A stretch of DNA of 64,000 nucleotides from Kalmusia sp. IMI 367209 (GCA_027946365.1 JAPEUQ010000014.1:992001-1056000), one strand, 5' to 3'; shown: positions 9,156-20,728, counted from the first letter of the stretch. Program-made: numbers and translations. The notes: generated by a model from the letters alone, not told the origin.

Positions 9156-11481
9156 ATGGATGACTTTTATGATTCTGATGATGGCTTGCTTCGGTCTCCA
9201 GGTCTCGCACCGGTTAGGATCAGAGTGGACCAAGTTGCGTCCCAGTCACTGTTGCCTCCGCTGTGGCTTTCTGAGGACATTATTACAACTCCTATAGTAT
9301 GCAACTGATTTGGAAATATCTAGAACAAGCTAATTGACTTGATTGTTAGGCTGTCAATAGTTACTACGATCAAGGAGTTTTTGACACTGGGGCTAAGGAG
9401 GAGGACCGCACTGCAGCTCGTTTCATGGATATCCTACTTCTGAGCAGCATGGCGCCCGACCGGCCTGACCTTGCTCTAGATGTTGGACTTGGATTGGAGA
9501 TGTCTGACGCATCGGCTCCATCAATGGATCGGTTCCCTGATTCACTGTTTAGAAACCGTAGGAATCTCAAGACTCGGCTGGGTCTTCCTCTCACGTTTGG
9601 CGCCTCCAATGGACCCGCAACGGTGCTTGCTTGTGCGGACACCGGATCGGAAGAAAATATCATTTCGGATGGTTTAGCTAGATCCCTCGGATACGCAAGC
9701 TACGAACCGCTTCCAGAGCCCAAGCACTTCATGTTGGCCAATGGCAAGATTGTCGAAGCCATAGGTCAGATTGCAGCTCAATGTTCGTTTGGTATGCAAG
9801 CTCAGCAAATTTCGACGCCAATGGCATGCTTGTTCTACGTGCTTGTTCAGCTTGCATCTCCATTGATTCTGGGTATGACATTTCTTGAAGAGACGAAAAC
9901 GCTTACGCAACATAGAGACCGGCTCGTCAGAGTTCCCCGACCTATGATTCAAGCTTTACGTGTCTACTCGGTAGGGAGACCAAGCAAGCAACTGCATTGC
10001 AAGTTAAACAATTGGCCTGTCCTCGTGACACCAGACTCCGGATCGGAGATCGATTTGATGTCTGAGCGTTGGGCTCAAGAGCATGAATTAACTATCGAGT
10101 ATGCAAAGGAATTGATCGAATTCGCAGACGGGACTACCGCGATAACATTGGGCTCTGTTCAGGCCACCCTTTCAGTAATCAAATCAGATCATAAAGATAC
10201 TTCGCCTGGAACCCAGATCACGTTGGAATTCCTGATACTCAAAGACCTCACACACGATGTAATTATCGGAGAAGACTCAATTGAAGAGTTGCAAGTGTTC
10301 ACCACGAACCATGGGTCACTTTATCGCGTTTCTGATGCCACTGGGCCTCTTGGACTTAATCGAATTCGATACCTTGGGGCAATCGATGGGATATTGGAGT
10401 GGGTCAGGCAAAAGCTGGGCAGCCACAATAGAGATGGACAAGCAAGTGAGTCTTTGATACAACAATTGCGTCTCAATATACTAAGAATAACAGACTCTAT
10501 CCTGAACACTGCCGGTAGATCTCGCCGGGATCAGCAAGAAAATAACCGAAGAGAATGTGAAGCGATAAGAATCGCAAGTCTCCCGGAATCTTTACGAGGA
10601 TCCGCAATAGCTATTGAAGCTGAAAGGCAATTACTATATGAAACTGGAGTATGTAGTCCACATCGACCTGTACGAAGTCCCGCACGAAGTGCGAATGAAG
10701 TGCGAAGATGCGCCAATGTGTCGAAGTGCTAACACTATAATAGGATCCCGGACTAATTACAAGTACGACAAGCAGCCAGACGTTGCCACCAATATTTCAG
10801 TCAACCTCAAGGTCACCTCCTCCACTTGGGGGGCAAAGAATACCGAGCTTCCACCATCTGACAGCCCTTGCAGAACAGGCCTTTGAAGAACAAGAAGGAA
10901 TTCGCCACCCTCTTTCGCTTGGTACTTCCTTTACTCCCGATGCTAGAAGCTCAACTCGCCCTTATGATTCGACGTACAATGAAAATCCTCATGGATCTTC
11001 AGGCTACATATGCAATTTTCCAGGATGCACAGCTCTTCCTTTCCAGACACAGTATCTCCTCAAGTAAGCTTGAATAGGTCCGCATGAAATATTCAGCTGT
11101 TGACAACACAAGCTCCCATGCGAATGTGCATGTTTCATCGCGTCCTCATTACTGTCCTGTGCCTGGCTGTTCTAGAGCGGAAGGCGGAAAGGGATTCAAG
11201 CGTAAGAATGAGATGATTCGACATGGTATTATTCACGCTTCGCCAGGCTACGTCTGTCCGTTCTGTCCTGACAAGCACAAATATCCAAGACCTGACAATC
11301 TGCAAAGGTATGCCCCCACTGAATGAACAGAATACCTTATGAAACTCAAGCTAACACTAGCACTAGACATGTGCGAGTTCATCATGTTGATAAGGACAAG
11401 GATGATCCAGCACTTCGTGCAGTCCTAGCTCAAAGGCCTGAAGGTAACTCTCATGGTCGTCGCCGTCGAATTAATTCGTAG
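9156..11481 (+). CDS. tandem retropepsin-like aspartic protease fused to C2H2 zinc fingers
   Basis: Five exons: 9156-9296, 9350-10648, 10744-11063, 11113-11307, 11367-11481; every junction keeps phase, product about 689 residues. Introns begin GTATGC, GTATGT, GTAAGC and GTATGC; CTAAC/CTAAT branch points are visible in three. First protease domain (residues about 120-240): catalytic ADTGSE (Asp144) and later PLILGM. Second (about 250-365): PDSGSE (Asp276) and HDVIIGED. Both keep the D-T/S-G core, a flap-like NGK or DGT segment and the hydrophobic-hydrophobic-Gly motif of retropepsins, 132 residues apart. After a polar linker come three zinc fingers (about 570-655) starting CNFPGC, CPVPGC and CPFC, each ending in a His pair, then a basic GRRRRINS tail. 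No reverse transcriptase, integrase or LTR is present, so this looks like a host gene. Substrate and DNA target unknown. Confidence 0.82.
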
Positions 11482-12016
11482 AACAAAAGGCCAAGTTTAA
11501 AGAGTCAAAAATGTGACCCAATAACGAGAGGGAATGGGATGTAGATAGTCCTGAATCATTAATAACCTGTGAAGTCGCTGTCGACTACTTCATCTCCGAC
11601 GCTAGCTTTGAAATTGAGGGCGACATTGCGATAGATGAAGATTTGAATATCTCAGCGCGCTTGCAATGTCATAAATCACTTATTATTTTCACGATGTGTA
11701 TTAGTTGCTTCATGTGTTACATGGATCTCAAAGTCTTCTTCATCATGATGTGTTATGTATTTCTTTAGACAAATCACAGTACCCCCCTTTTGATTCGGAG
11801 GAATCTCTAACTGGCGCTATTTGATTGACTGCACGCTATTCACATACGTGGGGGGGCAAGCCAGCTATCTACTTTTCTATGATTACTAAGCACACAAGAC
11901 TCGCTTACAATACGAAGGCGACCGAGTCAAAGGACGTCGAGGCTTCATATTTGTAGACATCCTCAATAACCACTAATGCTTACGCGTTCCATCGATATTA
12001 CGATCACACCATAAAC
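11482..12016. other. intergenic region
   Basis: 3' flank of the protease/zinc-finger gene and 5' flank of the HET gene. No gene seen. Confidence 0.6.
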
Positions 12017-14248
12017 ATGGGTCATACGCTATCAACGCAAATACCATCAGAAAAGGCGCTCGGCAAACAGCCGATCACCGGAAGTGTCGATGAGAAAGCT
12101 GATTCATCCCATGAGCCTCTCAAAGATGCTCCTACCGATGCTCAGTCTGGACGGCTTGAAGATTCCAATAATTTACAATCACTTCAGTATTCACGACTTC
12201 AAGTACCCTATATTCGCCTAGTCACCGTCGAGCGCGAACGCCTAGATGGGATGCTGCAGTGCACGCTACACGAGGCTGCACTCGGCCCAGAACTACATTT
12301 TCATGCCTTATCATATGTCTGGGGGGATTCCAGTGAGAGACAGACTATTCTAGTCAATGGCCAATACCTGGAAGTGACGCAAAACCTTTACGATTTTTTA
12401 GACACAGCATGCACGAACGAAGTGGATCTCCAGATGCGTCATCAAACCCCAAATCACAACCTGCCACTAGATGATTCAGATAAAGATGGCGAGACATCTA
12501 ATAGAGTCGTCGCAGCGCCGCTGAATTGGTGGATTGATGCAATATGTATCAACCAAGGAGATATTGCCGAGAAAAACGAACAAGTGCCTAGGATGGGCGA
12601 TATATATTCAATGGCTACGCGAGTCTGGATTTGGTTAGGCGTGCCGCATAACGTTTTCGAGTCGGATTCTAGGTTCTGGGAATTGAAGCACGCTCTCGCG
12701 ATCTCCGCACGAGAAGCTGATTACACTTTCTCGACACCGCTCGTCGAACAATTCGAGCATCACCGGCGCGGAGATCCTGCTGATCGTATGGCGGCTCTCG
12801 TACAAATTTTTTCCATGTCAAAATTATCCGAACCGGAAATGGGCCAAATAGTTGTTTCGCTAGGACCGGACCTACCATTGGATGAGATTTCACCTTTCCT
12901 AAATTTCTTACGGCATTTTACGAGTGTATTGAGTCATGAGTACTTCAAGCGAACCTGGATCATCCAAGAATACATTCTGAACCCTGAAGAACCGTTGACT
13001 CTTCTGGGAAATTTCACTTTCCATATTAGCGACCTGGTTAAACTTATGTTGCGGTTGATGTGGGAGGGACAACAGATGGGGGAGAAGTTCCACGCTATGC
13101 TTGCAGGCATAATGACTCACTTTTCCAACATGAAAATGCTGGCTGACGCCCGTGGGGAGTGGCATAATGCCGCATCTGAGCCCGATACCTTTTCAAAGCT
13201 TCAGCCAGGCCATAAGCTCCTTTATCTGCTCTGTCAGTTTGATATGCGCAGATCCTCGGTGCCTCATGATTATTTCTACGGACTTCTGGGTCTCCTGGAT
13301 CAGCAGACGCTTCCTGTGTCGCTATCTCCTGACTATAACTTGTCATTCGAACAAGTATCCGAACAATACACGAAGTACATCATCGAAAGCACGGGTGATC
13401 TGAGGATCGTTGAATCTCATGGGACAGGCCCAGGCTGGAACACACATGCAGTCTACCCAAGCTGGGTCCCAGATATTAGATTTCGCTTTGGAATGCACGA
13501 TCCCGACACCATAGCTTCAGCGGCGATTCATTCGTTCTCGGCCGACGACCAGGCACTGGCCGTTGAGGGTGTACGAATCGGTAGCATTTTGAGCTGTAGC
13601 TGTACGGCTTGCCCCACGCAATTCACAGATTTGCACCTACAATTCATCCAAGATGTTCTCCTGCAAGGATCGGCCCGAATTACGGGCGAATCCATGGAGG
13701 TTGTGTTCGCGCGATGGCTGCGAACCATGCTACAGACCGCACCCATGTCCCTACTACCACGCAGCTACTTGTCAACCTTCAAGTCTATGCAAGATATCAT
13801 TGAGAAGTACAAGGACGTGTGTAGCGATATGCCCAAGGAAGTCCTGGAATTTCTATCTATAATGGGGATGGCTGACATGCACAAGCTGTACTCTACACCA
13901 TGCCGCGATCCCGAGTTCCTGCATTGGTTTCTACAGCTGTCCAAACTCAGATACTGCTTATTGGATACCGGGGAGATCCTTATATGCGTCTTGAGAGATG
14001 CCGTCAAGGGTGCTGTGCACGGGTCCGATGACTGTGTCTGGGCCGTGAAAGGATTCGAAAAAGTGGCTATATTACGCCCGGCGGAGGGTGGCTATAAATA
14101 CTGTGGCCAATGTCTTGATCCGAGGGATATGATTGCCGACGAGTACAAAGACGAGTACAAAGAACAACAGCTTACATATGAAGCTGGCTATCGCTTGGAC
14201 GATGATTTTTTCGAGTCCAAGGATGTTCAGTTGGTAACTTTGGTTTGA
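12017..14248 (+). CDS. HET-domain (heterokaryon incompatibility) protein
   Basis: A single-exon frame of 743 residues. The HET domain (Pfam HET family) is at about 93-240: FHALSYVWGDSSERQTILVN, then NLYDFL, then WWIDAICINQGD and the RVWIWLG end. The remaining 500 residues have no recognised domain and resemble the variable C-terminal part of other HET proteins; RRSSVPHDYFYGLLGLL is the usual post-HET motif. The protein starts MGHTLST, which fits an N-myristoylation signal and suggests membrane targeting. HET domains trigger cell death when unlike fungal individuals fuse; the partner here is unknown. It lies downstream of the protease/zinc-finger gene on the same strand. Confidence 0.93.
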   Translation: MGHTLSTQIPSEKALGKQPITGSVDEKADSSHEPLKDAPTDAQSGRLEDSNNLQSLQYSRLQVPYIRLVTVERERLDGMLQCTLHEAALGPELHFHALSYVWGDSSERQTILVNGQYLEVTQNLYDFLDTACTNEVDLQMRHQTPNHNLPLDDSDKDGETSNRVVAAPLNWWIDAICINQGDIAEKNEQVPRMGDIYSMATRVWIWLGVPHNVFESDSRFWELKHALAISAREADYTFSTPLVEQFEHHRRGDPADRMAALVQIFSMSKLSEPEMGQIVVSLGPDLPLDEISPFLNFLRHFTSVLSHEYFKRTWIIQEYILNPEEPLTLLGNFTFHISDLVKLMLRLMWEGQQMGEKFHAMLAGIMTHFSNMKMLADARGEWHNAASEPDTFSKLQPGHKLLYLLCQFDMRRSSVPHDYFYGLLGLLDQQTLPVSLSPDYNLSFEQVSEQYTKYIIESTGDLRIVESHGTGPGWNTHAVYPSWVPDIRFRFGMHDPDTIASAAIHSFSADDQALAVEGVRIGSILSCSCTACPTQFTDLHLQFIQDVLLQGSARITGESMEVVFARWLRTMLQTAPMSLLPRSYLSTFKSMQDIIEKYKDVCSDMPKEVLEFLSIMGMADMHKLYSTPCRDPEFLHWFLQLSKLRYCLLDTGEILICVLRDAVKGAVHGSDDCVWAVKGFEKVAILRPAEGGYKYCGQCLDPRDMIADEYKDEYKEQQLTYEAGYRLDDDFFESKDVQLVTLV

Positions 14249-14946
14249 TGCGAGACTAGAATAGTAAAGCGCTGTGATTAGTGTTTGATCGGGAAACTCC
14301 TACCGTGGACATGACTGGTGAGTGTTGCATGCCTAAAATGTTTTCTACTACAAATCATGCTTATCTATGACGTCTCATTCATAGCACGTTATGCATTCAC
14401 CACTAATACCAAATCTCCATTGTTAGCAAAGCGTATGAGGAAGATTTGGTTATTCAATACTAAATTAATTAGAATAGCTTAATTCAATGATTTGACGTGT
14501 TGGCAATATCAAGCTTCAGCATACTTTGCGTGGAATTGACAGCTGGTAATATGATAGGTAGTTCAACAACAAAGTTCATCTTCGCCATGATGACGTTCAA
14601 TAGCTGCGTGGAAAGAAGTAAGAAAGAGTTGACTGTACTACCGGAAACGGGCAGATTCACGGTCCTTGGATTCTATGAGCACTTCGACACCGAGGGCATC
14701 ATCGAGCCGGAGGGTACTGCATGGGATGGGACGGTGACATCTCTTTTATCTCTTAGTCCAATGTCAACAGGTAAATCGATATAATTATTTTATGTGTTAG
14801 ATGGCATTCAACGAAATTTTTTCTTGCTATATACACCATCTCTGCGACCGTGGAATTCTTTTACTTTAACGCATGAGTCGTCCATTTTCAACGTACCCAA
14901 TTGCATCTATTTTCCGTTCCAGCCACCCAACACACCACCCACCTCT
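14249..14946. other. intergenic region
   Basis: A 95-residue plus-strand frame at 14497-14784 has no recognised domain and weak coding character; it may be a fragment. Otherwise nothing seen. Confidence 0.5.
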
Positions 14947-15990
14947 CTATTCCTCGTCTTCATCCCCACGCACATACTCATCCAAACCGTTTTCTCCCAA
15001 AAAGTCATCCAGCAGCCCGGCCACGTCCTCGTTATCCAGATCTGCAAACGGGATATGCGTACTCCCCTTCAACCCCGCATCATCCCCCAGCTTCAGCACC
15101 TTTGCATTGCCCCCATACTGATTGATCAGCTTCGCAACCAACCTGCTCTCCCTCACGCTCGTGAAATTCTCCGCCCGATGATCCCCCCACACGAATTGTA
15201 TCGCCGGCACCTTGGCCAACTTCTTAAACTCCTCTAGCGGCACAATGTACGGCCCGAATCCGCCCGCTCCCGCGGTGATATTCAGGTTATCGGGGAAAAC
15301 GTACCCGATGGACTCGTACGTCACTATGCCCTTGATATTTGTAGAATTCGCCTTTATCGCCGTGAGCTGCGCGCGCAGCCCGCCCGCCGAATTCGTCAGA
15401 TACACAATATCCTTCCCCACTCGCCCGGAGTCAGCAGCGACCGCGGCAGCCGAGGCATGCAGCTCGACATTCGCTTTGGTGTCGTACTCGACGTAGCGGG
15501 CGCTCGTAGCCTGCTGCCACGCGGCGTCGTCATCGGTCGGGAACTGCACGTCGGGCCACCACTGCTTGTACCTGGGGCCGAAATTCCAGGCGGCGAAGTT
15601 GGCTGTGTCCATGTACGCGGGGAAGTAGGTGGTGGCCTCGCAGGCCCAGTTCGCGCGGCCGACGCGCGGGCCGTCCCAGAGGTAGACGGGGTAGTTGCGG
15701 CGCAAGAAGAGGTCTTTGAAGCCCGGGCCGCCGTCCCAGCGGTTCTGCCAGACTTGGGTTGAGGAGGAGTGCCACATGACGAGAGAGGTTTTGCGCGCCC
15801 GGTACGGGATGAAGTACTCCATGTAGCCATGGTCGCAGGAGAGGGTCAGGTTGGGGGCGAAGGGGTTGTGGATGGTGCGCCCGCCGATTTGGAAGCCGCC
15901 TGAGTGGGAGAGCGTGATGGGGCGTGGTTTGGGATTTGAGGCGACGGCTTGGGACGCCAGGACGAGGGGGATGATGGGGAGGAGGAGCAT
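14947..15990 (-). CDS. secreted alpha/beta-hydrolase, esterase-713-like
   Basis: A single exon of 347 residues. It opens with a signal peptide (MLLLPIIPLVLASQAVA), then ITLSHSGGFQIGGRTI, a segment shared with bacterial and fungal proteins of the esterase 713 type. Then come WDGGPGFKDLFLRRNYPVYL, WNFGPRYKQWWPDVQFP, the likely nucleophile elbow TNSAGG (Ser201) and a late histidine in GSTHIPFADLDN (about residue 310). The elbow is NSAGG rather than the textbook GxSxG, so the Ser assignment is an inference. The acidic tail (DEYVRGDEDEE) is unusual. Substrate unknown, probably an ester or lactone outside the cell. Strong GC at codon third positions contrasts with the neighbourhood. Confidence 0.85.
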   Translation of the reverse strand: MLLLPIIPLVLASQAVASNPKPRPITLSHSGGFQIGGRTIHNPFAPNLTLSCDHGYMEYFIPYRARKTSLVMWHSSSTQVWQNRWDGGPGFKDLFLRRNYPVYLWDGPRVGRANWACEATTYFPAYMDTANFAAWNFGPRYKQWWPDVQFPTDDDAAWQQATSARYVEYDTKANVELHASAAAVAADSGRVGKDIVYLTNSAGGLRAQLTAIKANSTNIKGIVTYESIGYVFPDNLNITAGAGGFGPYIVPLEEFKKLAKVPAIQFVWGDHRAENFTSVRESRLVAKLINQYGGNAKVLKLGDDAGLKGSTHIPFADLDNEDVAGLLDDFLGENGLDEYVRGDEDEE

Positions 15991-18912
15991 GCTGATGGGT
16001 TGGGGATATAGTGTTATGGAGTACGCGAGGGGGCGTTCAAGTGTGCACGAAGCCGCAGTTCAATGGAGGATTCGAATTATGTATCATGGTGAGTGCAGAA
16101 TGATCCGAGGATGCGCAATGTTCATGCAATTGCCGAAGAGGGACGTAATTGGAGAGAACGGAACCCACGAACCGTTCTCAGCCCTACGAGTACCGAGTTC
16201 GATCTTATATGCATATATTATGCATGACGTGGAGAGTGTACGTCTATGTATCTGATCGTTAGCGATGTACAAGAACCTCTTGAAGTTCCTCTTCGCGCTT
16301 GAATTGATACATGTTATGACATCTTGTGTAGATAGCTTAGCGATATTGGATGGCTGACTCGGCGAGCGGAAGTACATCACTCGGTCGCTGAGCTACGAGT
16401 CGTCTCTGGGCTTTGTAACAGAGCCAGGATAATGATCGTTGTCGACCAACTTTGCAAGCAATGACCCCGCTCAGATTATTAGCGAACCACGATGAAGTAC
16501 AGAGTTCGGGCGTATGCGATCTTGTTTTCCCATATTAGTGCGTTCCAAGGTCGACCTGCGCCAGTCATTCGTTATTCAGCCGCCGGATATGGTTCTGCCC
16601 CGCAGGATCCAAACATGTGGCAACGAAAACGCAGATGCCGGGACAGGCTATGCCTAACGTAGTTTGTACGTGTCCTATTAGGTTGAATTGATGAATGCAT
16701 GCCCCAATGAGCACCATCATCGGTAACACCATCATGAGGACGCAATGGTGGACTTTTCGTAGAAGTATCCCTGTCGATCTAGCATTCGAGTTTCCCATCG
16801 AGTTCGAGTCTCACCATAGAATTGGAGTGTGACGATCTCAGCTACCTATGTTGCAGTTGACTCTTGATTCTGTGTTTTCATTCCATGCCTTTATTTCATT
16901 TTCGTAAATGCGCTGGTTCACGCTATGGGAATTGATGTAGTCTTCGGTCTGAGGCCTGCTTGAATATTCGTTTTAGGATAAATGATCGAACTGTCACTCG
17001 GTTCGAGACTTCTTCTGAGATTCGCTTCAGTTCTTGTTCGGTGGTCGCTTTGACGCTTGCCTTCGACGTTGAGGCAGAAAAACTCTCAATCCTAAATTCG
17101 CAGATACATTGCAATCGTCGTACTAGGTAAAAGAATTCCTGCCTCTCACCATATCCATAAGGTTGTGGAAGGTGAATTGATGTCCGTCAAGTGCCAGTCC
17201 AAAACGAATCCAAGCTGCTTGCCGAAATCAGTTAGCGCGCGTTCCTCCGCGCAGCAACATCCAGAACCAAGTGCGAAAGTAGACACGATTCCGCAATGAC
17301 TCTTTGTGCACGCTGCTCAAGCGAAATTGATTGGTGAAACACTCTGAAACCCATCTAGCCGGGTCCTAGCCAAGTATGAGTACTCTGAGTGCTCCCATGT
17401 GATTCTGACATGGTCTATGGTTCTCCATCGGTACGCTCTCCTTGCTCTATTGCAAGGAGAAGCTGTCTCCGTCGCAGTCGGCAACAGTCACCCGCCTTGC
17501 ATGCTTTCGGATGCGTTGCAGGGAGCTGAGATTTGGATGCAATCTGGACCCTTCTTGTACCACGGGTTGTTTTAGCTTGTACATGGCCCATTTCCAGGGG
17601 AGGAGCCGTGACGGTAGCTGAAGACGTCGTTCTCAGACCATGTCAAGTAGGAACAGCAAGGATCAGGAGCGCTATGGACAACTTTCTGTAATCGCTCAGG
17701 AAAAATTCGAATGCATGCATGGTGAGCGGCTACGAGATCACGGGCGACAATTCAATATAGATAGCGAGAAGTAAATGCTCGGCGTTCGACACAATTGATG
17801 AAACAGCTCGAAGATTGATAGATGCTAGTGTGCAGCGATGTGGAAAAACTTTGAGAAGGAACGCAAACTAGTCCTTGTGCAGCTTAGCACCGATCTCATT
17901 TGGCAGTCACGTCCTTGATCACACTGCAGCACTCCGTGCGAGGCAATCTCAGCTCAAGGGAGCTGCAGAGCAACCGGGGCATCGATGTGAGAACAAGAAC
18001 GCTGATGCGGTGCTCATATTGTGTTGTGTGGAGATCCTGGAGAATAGAAAGGACCCCAGCCTTGGAAAGATGTGGGGTCTTGGCAGACGTCCGACGCGTC
18101 AAAGGCGTCTACGAAAAAAAAAAAAAAAGAAAGGGGACTGCTTCGTGTTTCCTCGTATCCATCTGGCACTCGTATCCATCTGCGACGTGGCAGCAGAAAT
18201 ATTAGTGATTTCGAGCGATAATCCACATGGAAAGTCAGCGCGATCAGACCGCTGTTGCGGATCTTGGAGATCGACGCCGAGGAGCAATTTTTTGCAACGC
18301 CAACAGCCAAGCTGCACATCACTTTCTCTTGTTTCTTGGGGAGCTATATGCTTTATTGTCCTGCCAAGTTTGAACTCTACAGGCCTTGGCTATGTCTGAC
18401 GGTGGAGCATGGATAGTGGTAACACGAGGATCCAGTGTCAGATTAGGACTCCAATAAATCACGAGGCGGGCGTCAGTGACATTTCAAGTTGGACATGAAG
18501 CGAGACGCAGTGTTGGCAGCGGAGTTGGAAAACAAAAGTCAGGATGCGGTGCGTCGGGCAATTTCGTCGGCGGTTACATTTGGGATCGGCGTTGGCCACC
18601 CTGCAGACGTGAAAAGACAGATGCAGCGTCGGGGTGCAAAGACAGAGACGGCCGGCCGGCTGGCTGGAGATGAGTTCTGGTGCACGACAGCAAACGGCGA
18701 TGGTTTGAGATGAAGAATGTGTAGTCCTCGGTAGTCAGCTATCAGCCGGGGAGAGACGCTTGCGGGCCAAAGTCGGCAGCGACGCCACGAGTGGCTTCCG
18801 ACGTTGAGGCCGGGCAGTAAATCGCGCACAGAGCCGCCAACAAGCGGCGGATGCGGCTTTTGGTGAGGGAAAACCGAGGCGGGCAGCGAGGCGGCTCTGC
18901 TTGCTGTGTCAA

Positions 18913-18955
18913 CCCCTTCCTTCCTTCCCCTTCCCTTCCCCTTTCCCTTTCCCTT
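18913..18955. repeat. 43-nt pyrimidine tract
   Basis: An uninterrupted C/T run made of CCTT and CCCTTT units. CT-rich tracts are common in promoters of strongly expressed fungal genes, but this one is about 1.8 kb from the ATPase ATG. Confidence 0.7.
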
Positions 18956-20020
18956 AATTGGACGGGCGAGCGTGGAGCGGCAAGGGCGACAAAAGATGGT
19001 GGTTATTTCCGCGAACGGAGCCTGTGGGGGACGCGTTCGGCCAGCCATCGGCAGCAGGCTCTCGGTGCGAGATTATTGTTTACATTTCGCTGGATGCGGA
19101 GCGGGACGCGTCACGTGGCTCATCTCGGTTGGGGCTGCCCCGTTGGCCACTCCCAATTTCCAAGGTTTTTTTTTTTTGCTCGCCCTGCATCGAGCGCCGC
19201 GGCTGCAAAGGGAAACGCAGCCGGCGACGGGGCGTGACGAGATGGGGGAAGAAACAGCAGACGAAACAGAGGCACGCTAGACGAAACAACCGCAGGCTGA
19301 ATCGTGGAGTCGTGGGCCACGGTGGCTCGCCGCCCGCAGAGAGGGCTGCTTGCATGGTGTGTGGCAGCTTTGGTCAGAAGGCGCCGAATCAGCGGCCGCC
19401 GAGCTTGGCTTATTCAGGCCTGTGCAGCAGCAGTGCAGCAGCAGCAAAGCAGGCTCGGTGCGTTTGGCGGGGCGGGGAACGGTAAGTGTGTGTGATGGGA
19501 CGAGGGCATTCCCAGGCGAGGCGGCCTGCTGGCGTGGGTGTTGGCCTGGCTGCAGGGAGCCCCGACAAACGCGCCGTGTGCTTGTGTCTGTTGAGGATGG
19601 CTGTTGCGCGCTCGGGCGAGGCTGGTGGCCGTGGGAGGCTAAGTATGGCGCACATTTGCGCGAGCGGGTCTTTCGCAAATTTGCATTGCTCGATAGCGGC
19701 ATTTTACGCTGCCAAAGCTGGAGGCGGTCAGGTACAGACCCCCAATCGCGGCCAGGGCAGAGCAGCGCGCGCCAAGTCCGGCCGAAGCTTGATGTCGGAT
19801 ATCTCAAAGCTTGGGGGGGAGATGCAGCGTGCAGAAACGAGGGCGCGCTGTGACACATCCGTCACACATATCCGGCCGAACCGCACCCACGTCATGCTGC
19901 CTGTGCTTCTGTGCTTGTGTGTGGGCGCGCCGTCGACGCAATGGCGACTGCCCAGTGCGCTGATCCCAACCGGGGGGGCAGCTCGGCCGGCCACTGGCTT
20001 ACCTCACGAACGAGCGCCCT

Positions 20021-20036
20021 GCCATTGGTCAATGGC
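20021..20036. promoter_or_regulatory. CCAAT-box inverted repeat
   Basis: A perfect palindrome with 7-bp arms, GCCATTG-GT-CAATGGC, placing a reverse CCAAT (ATTGG) and a CAAT core face to face. CCAAT is bound by the Hap complex in fungi. It is about 700 bp upstream of the H+-ATPase ATG; use by that gene is an inference. Confidence 0.45.
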
Positions 20037-20064
20037 TGCGTGCAGCTCCAGAAAGCTCCAGAAC

Positions 20065-20088
20065 CCGCGCAACGCTGCGCGGTTTTTT
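20065..20088 (+). terminator. GC hairpin followed by six T
   Basis: CCGCGCA-ACGC-TGCGCGG forms a perfect 7-bp stem with a 4-nt loop, directly followed by TTTTTT. The shape resembles a Pol III or intrinsic terminator. No tRNA or known small RNA precedes it, so its function is unproven. Confidence 0.3.
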
Positions 20089-20728
20089 CTGCGCACCGAG
20101 GACCCGTCGTCTGCGCTCTTTTTTCCGCCAGCCCAAGGGCCTTTCCTTTTTGAATTTTTCTCTCTTCTGCCCAGGGGCCAGCAGCGCGACGGCGGCGGCG
20201 CTCCACAGGTGTCCACCGCAGAAACGCACCCCAGCGCGTTGTGGTTGTGCTGCTGCACGCTGGCTGCTGGGGCAACGGCGGCGCACCGGCCGGGCCCAGC
20301 ATCCCCCAGCCAGGCATCAAGGCGCCAATAGCTCCGGTGGTGGAGCTTGGATCGCCCGGGGTAAGCTCCCTTGAGCTACATCACCACTTGCCTGCTTAGG
20401 GCCTATCACGGCGTGAAAATCGCGCGGCTCTGACGGTCGGATAGGCCGGCACTCCCACTGATAGGATCGAAGCGTGGCCAGCCTGCAGAAAAATTATCGC
20501 GCACGCTCCACGGCGCGGGTTGCGAGGCGGCGACGTCAAAGGGCCCGTCCGTCCTGTGATAAAGGCGGACCTTCCCCTCCCAGCAAGCGCGGGAGCTCTT
20601 CTTCGCGCCGCTTCCTTTGTCCGCCAGCCTGCCAACTTCCTCCCCCAACTCGACCGTCGACCCTTTCGCTAGTTGACGTTGCGTTGCCCATTGAATGAGA
20701 TAGCCTTTCCTTACAGCATTCTTTCACC

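Larger units (their letters stand above)
15991..20728. other. long intergenic region upstream of the H+-ATPase
   Basis: About 4.7 kb without a convincing gene. Composition is ordinary to about 18.4 kb and strongly GC-rich from there to 20.7 kb. In the GC-rich half, long frames exist in several phases at once, simply because stops are rare; none has a domain. The last 2 kb probably hold the ATPase promoter and 5' leader. A small unrecognised or non-coding gene cannot be excluded. Confidence 0.6.

Noticed and set aside
9156..11481. Interpretation of the protease gene as a retrotransposon relic
   Set aside because: No reverse transcriptase, RNase H, integrase or LTR nearby, five exons with conserved phase, and zinc fingers downstream; a host gene is more likely.
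14497..14784. 95-residue frame
   Set aside because: No domain or clear splice partner; reported only as part of the intergenic region.
18539..20648. Several open frames of 140-280 residues in the GC-rich tract on both strands
   Set aside because: They overlap in many phases, have no domain, and are rich in Ala, Arg, Gly and Pro, as expected when stops are rare in GC-rich DNA.
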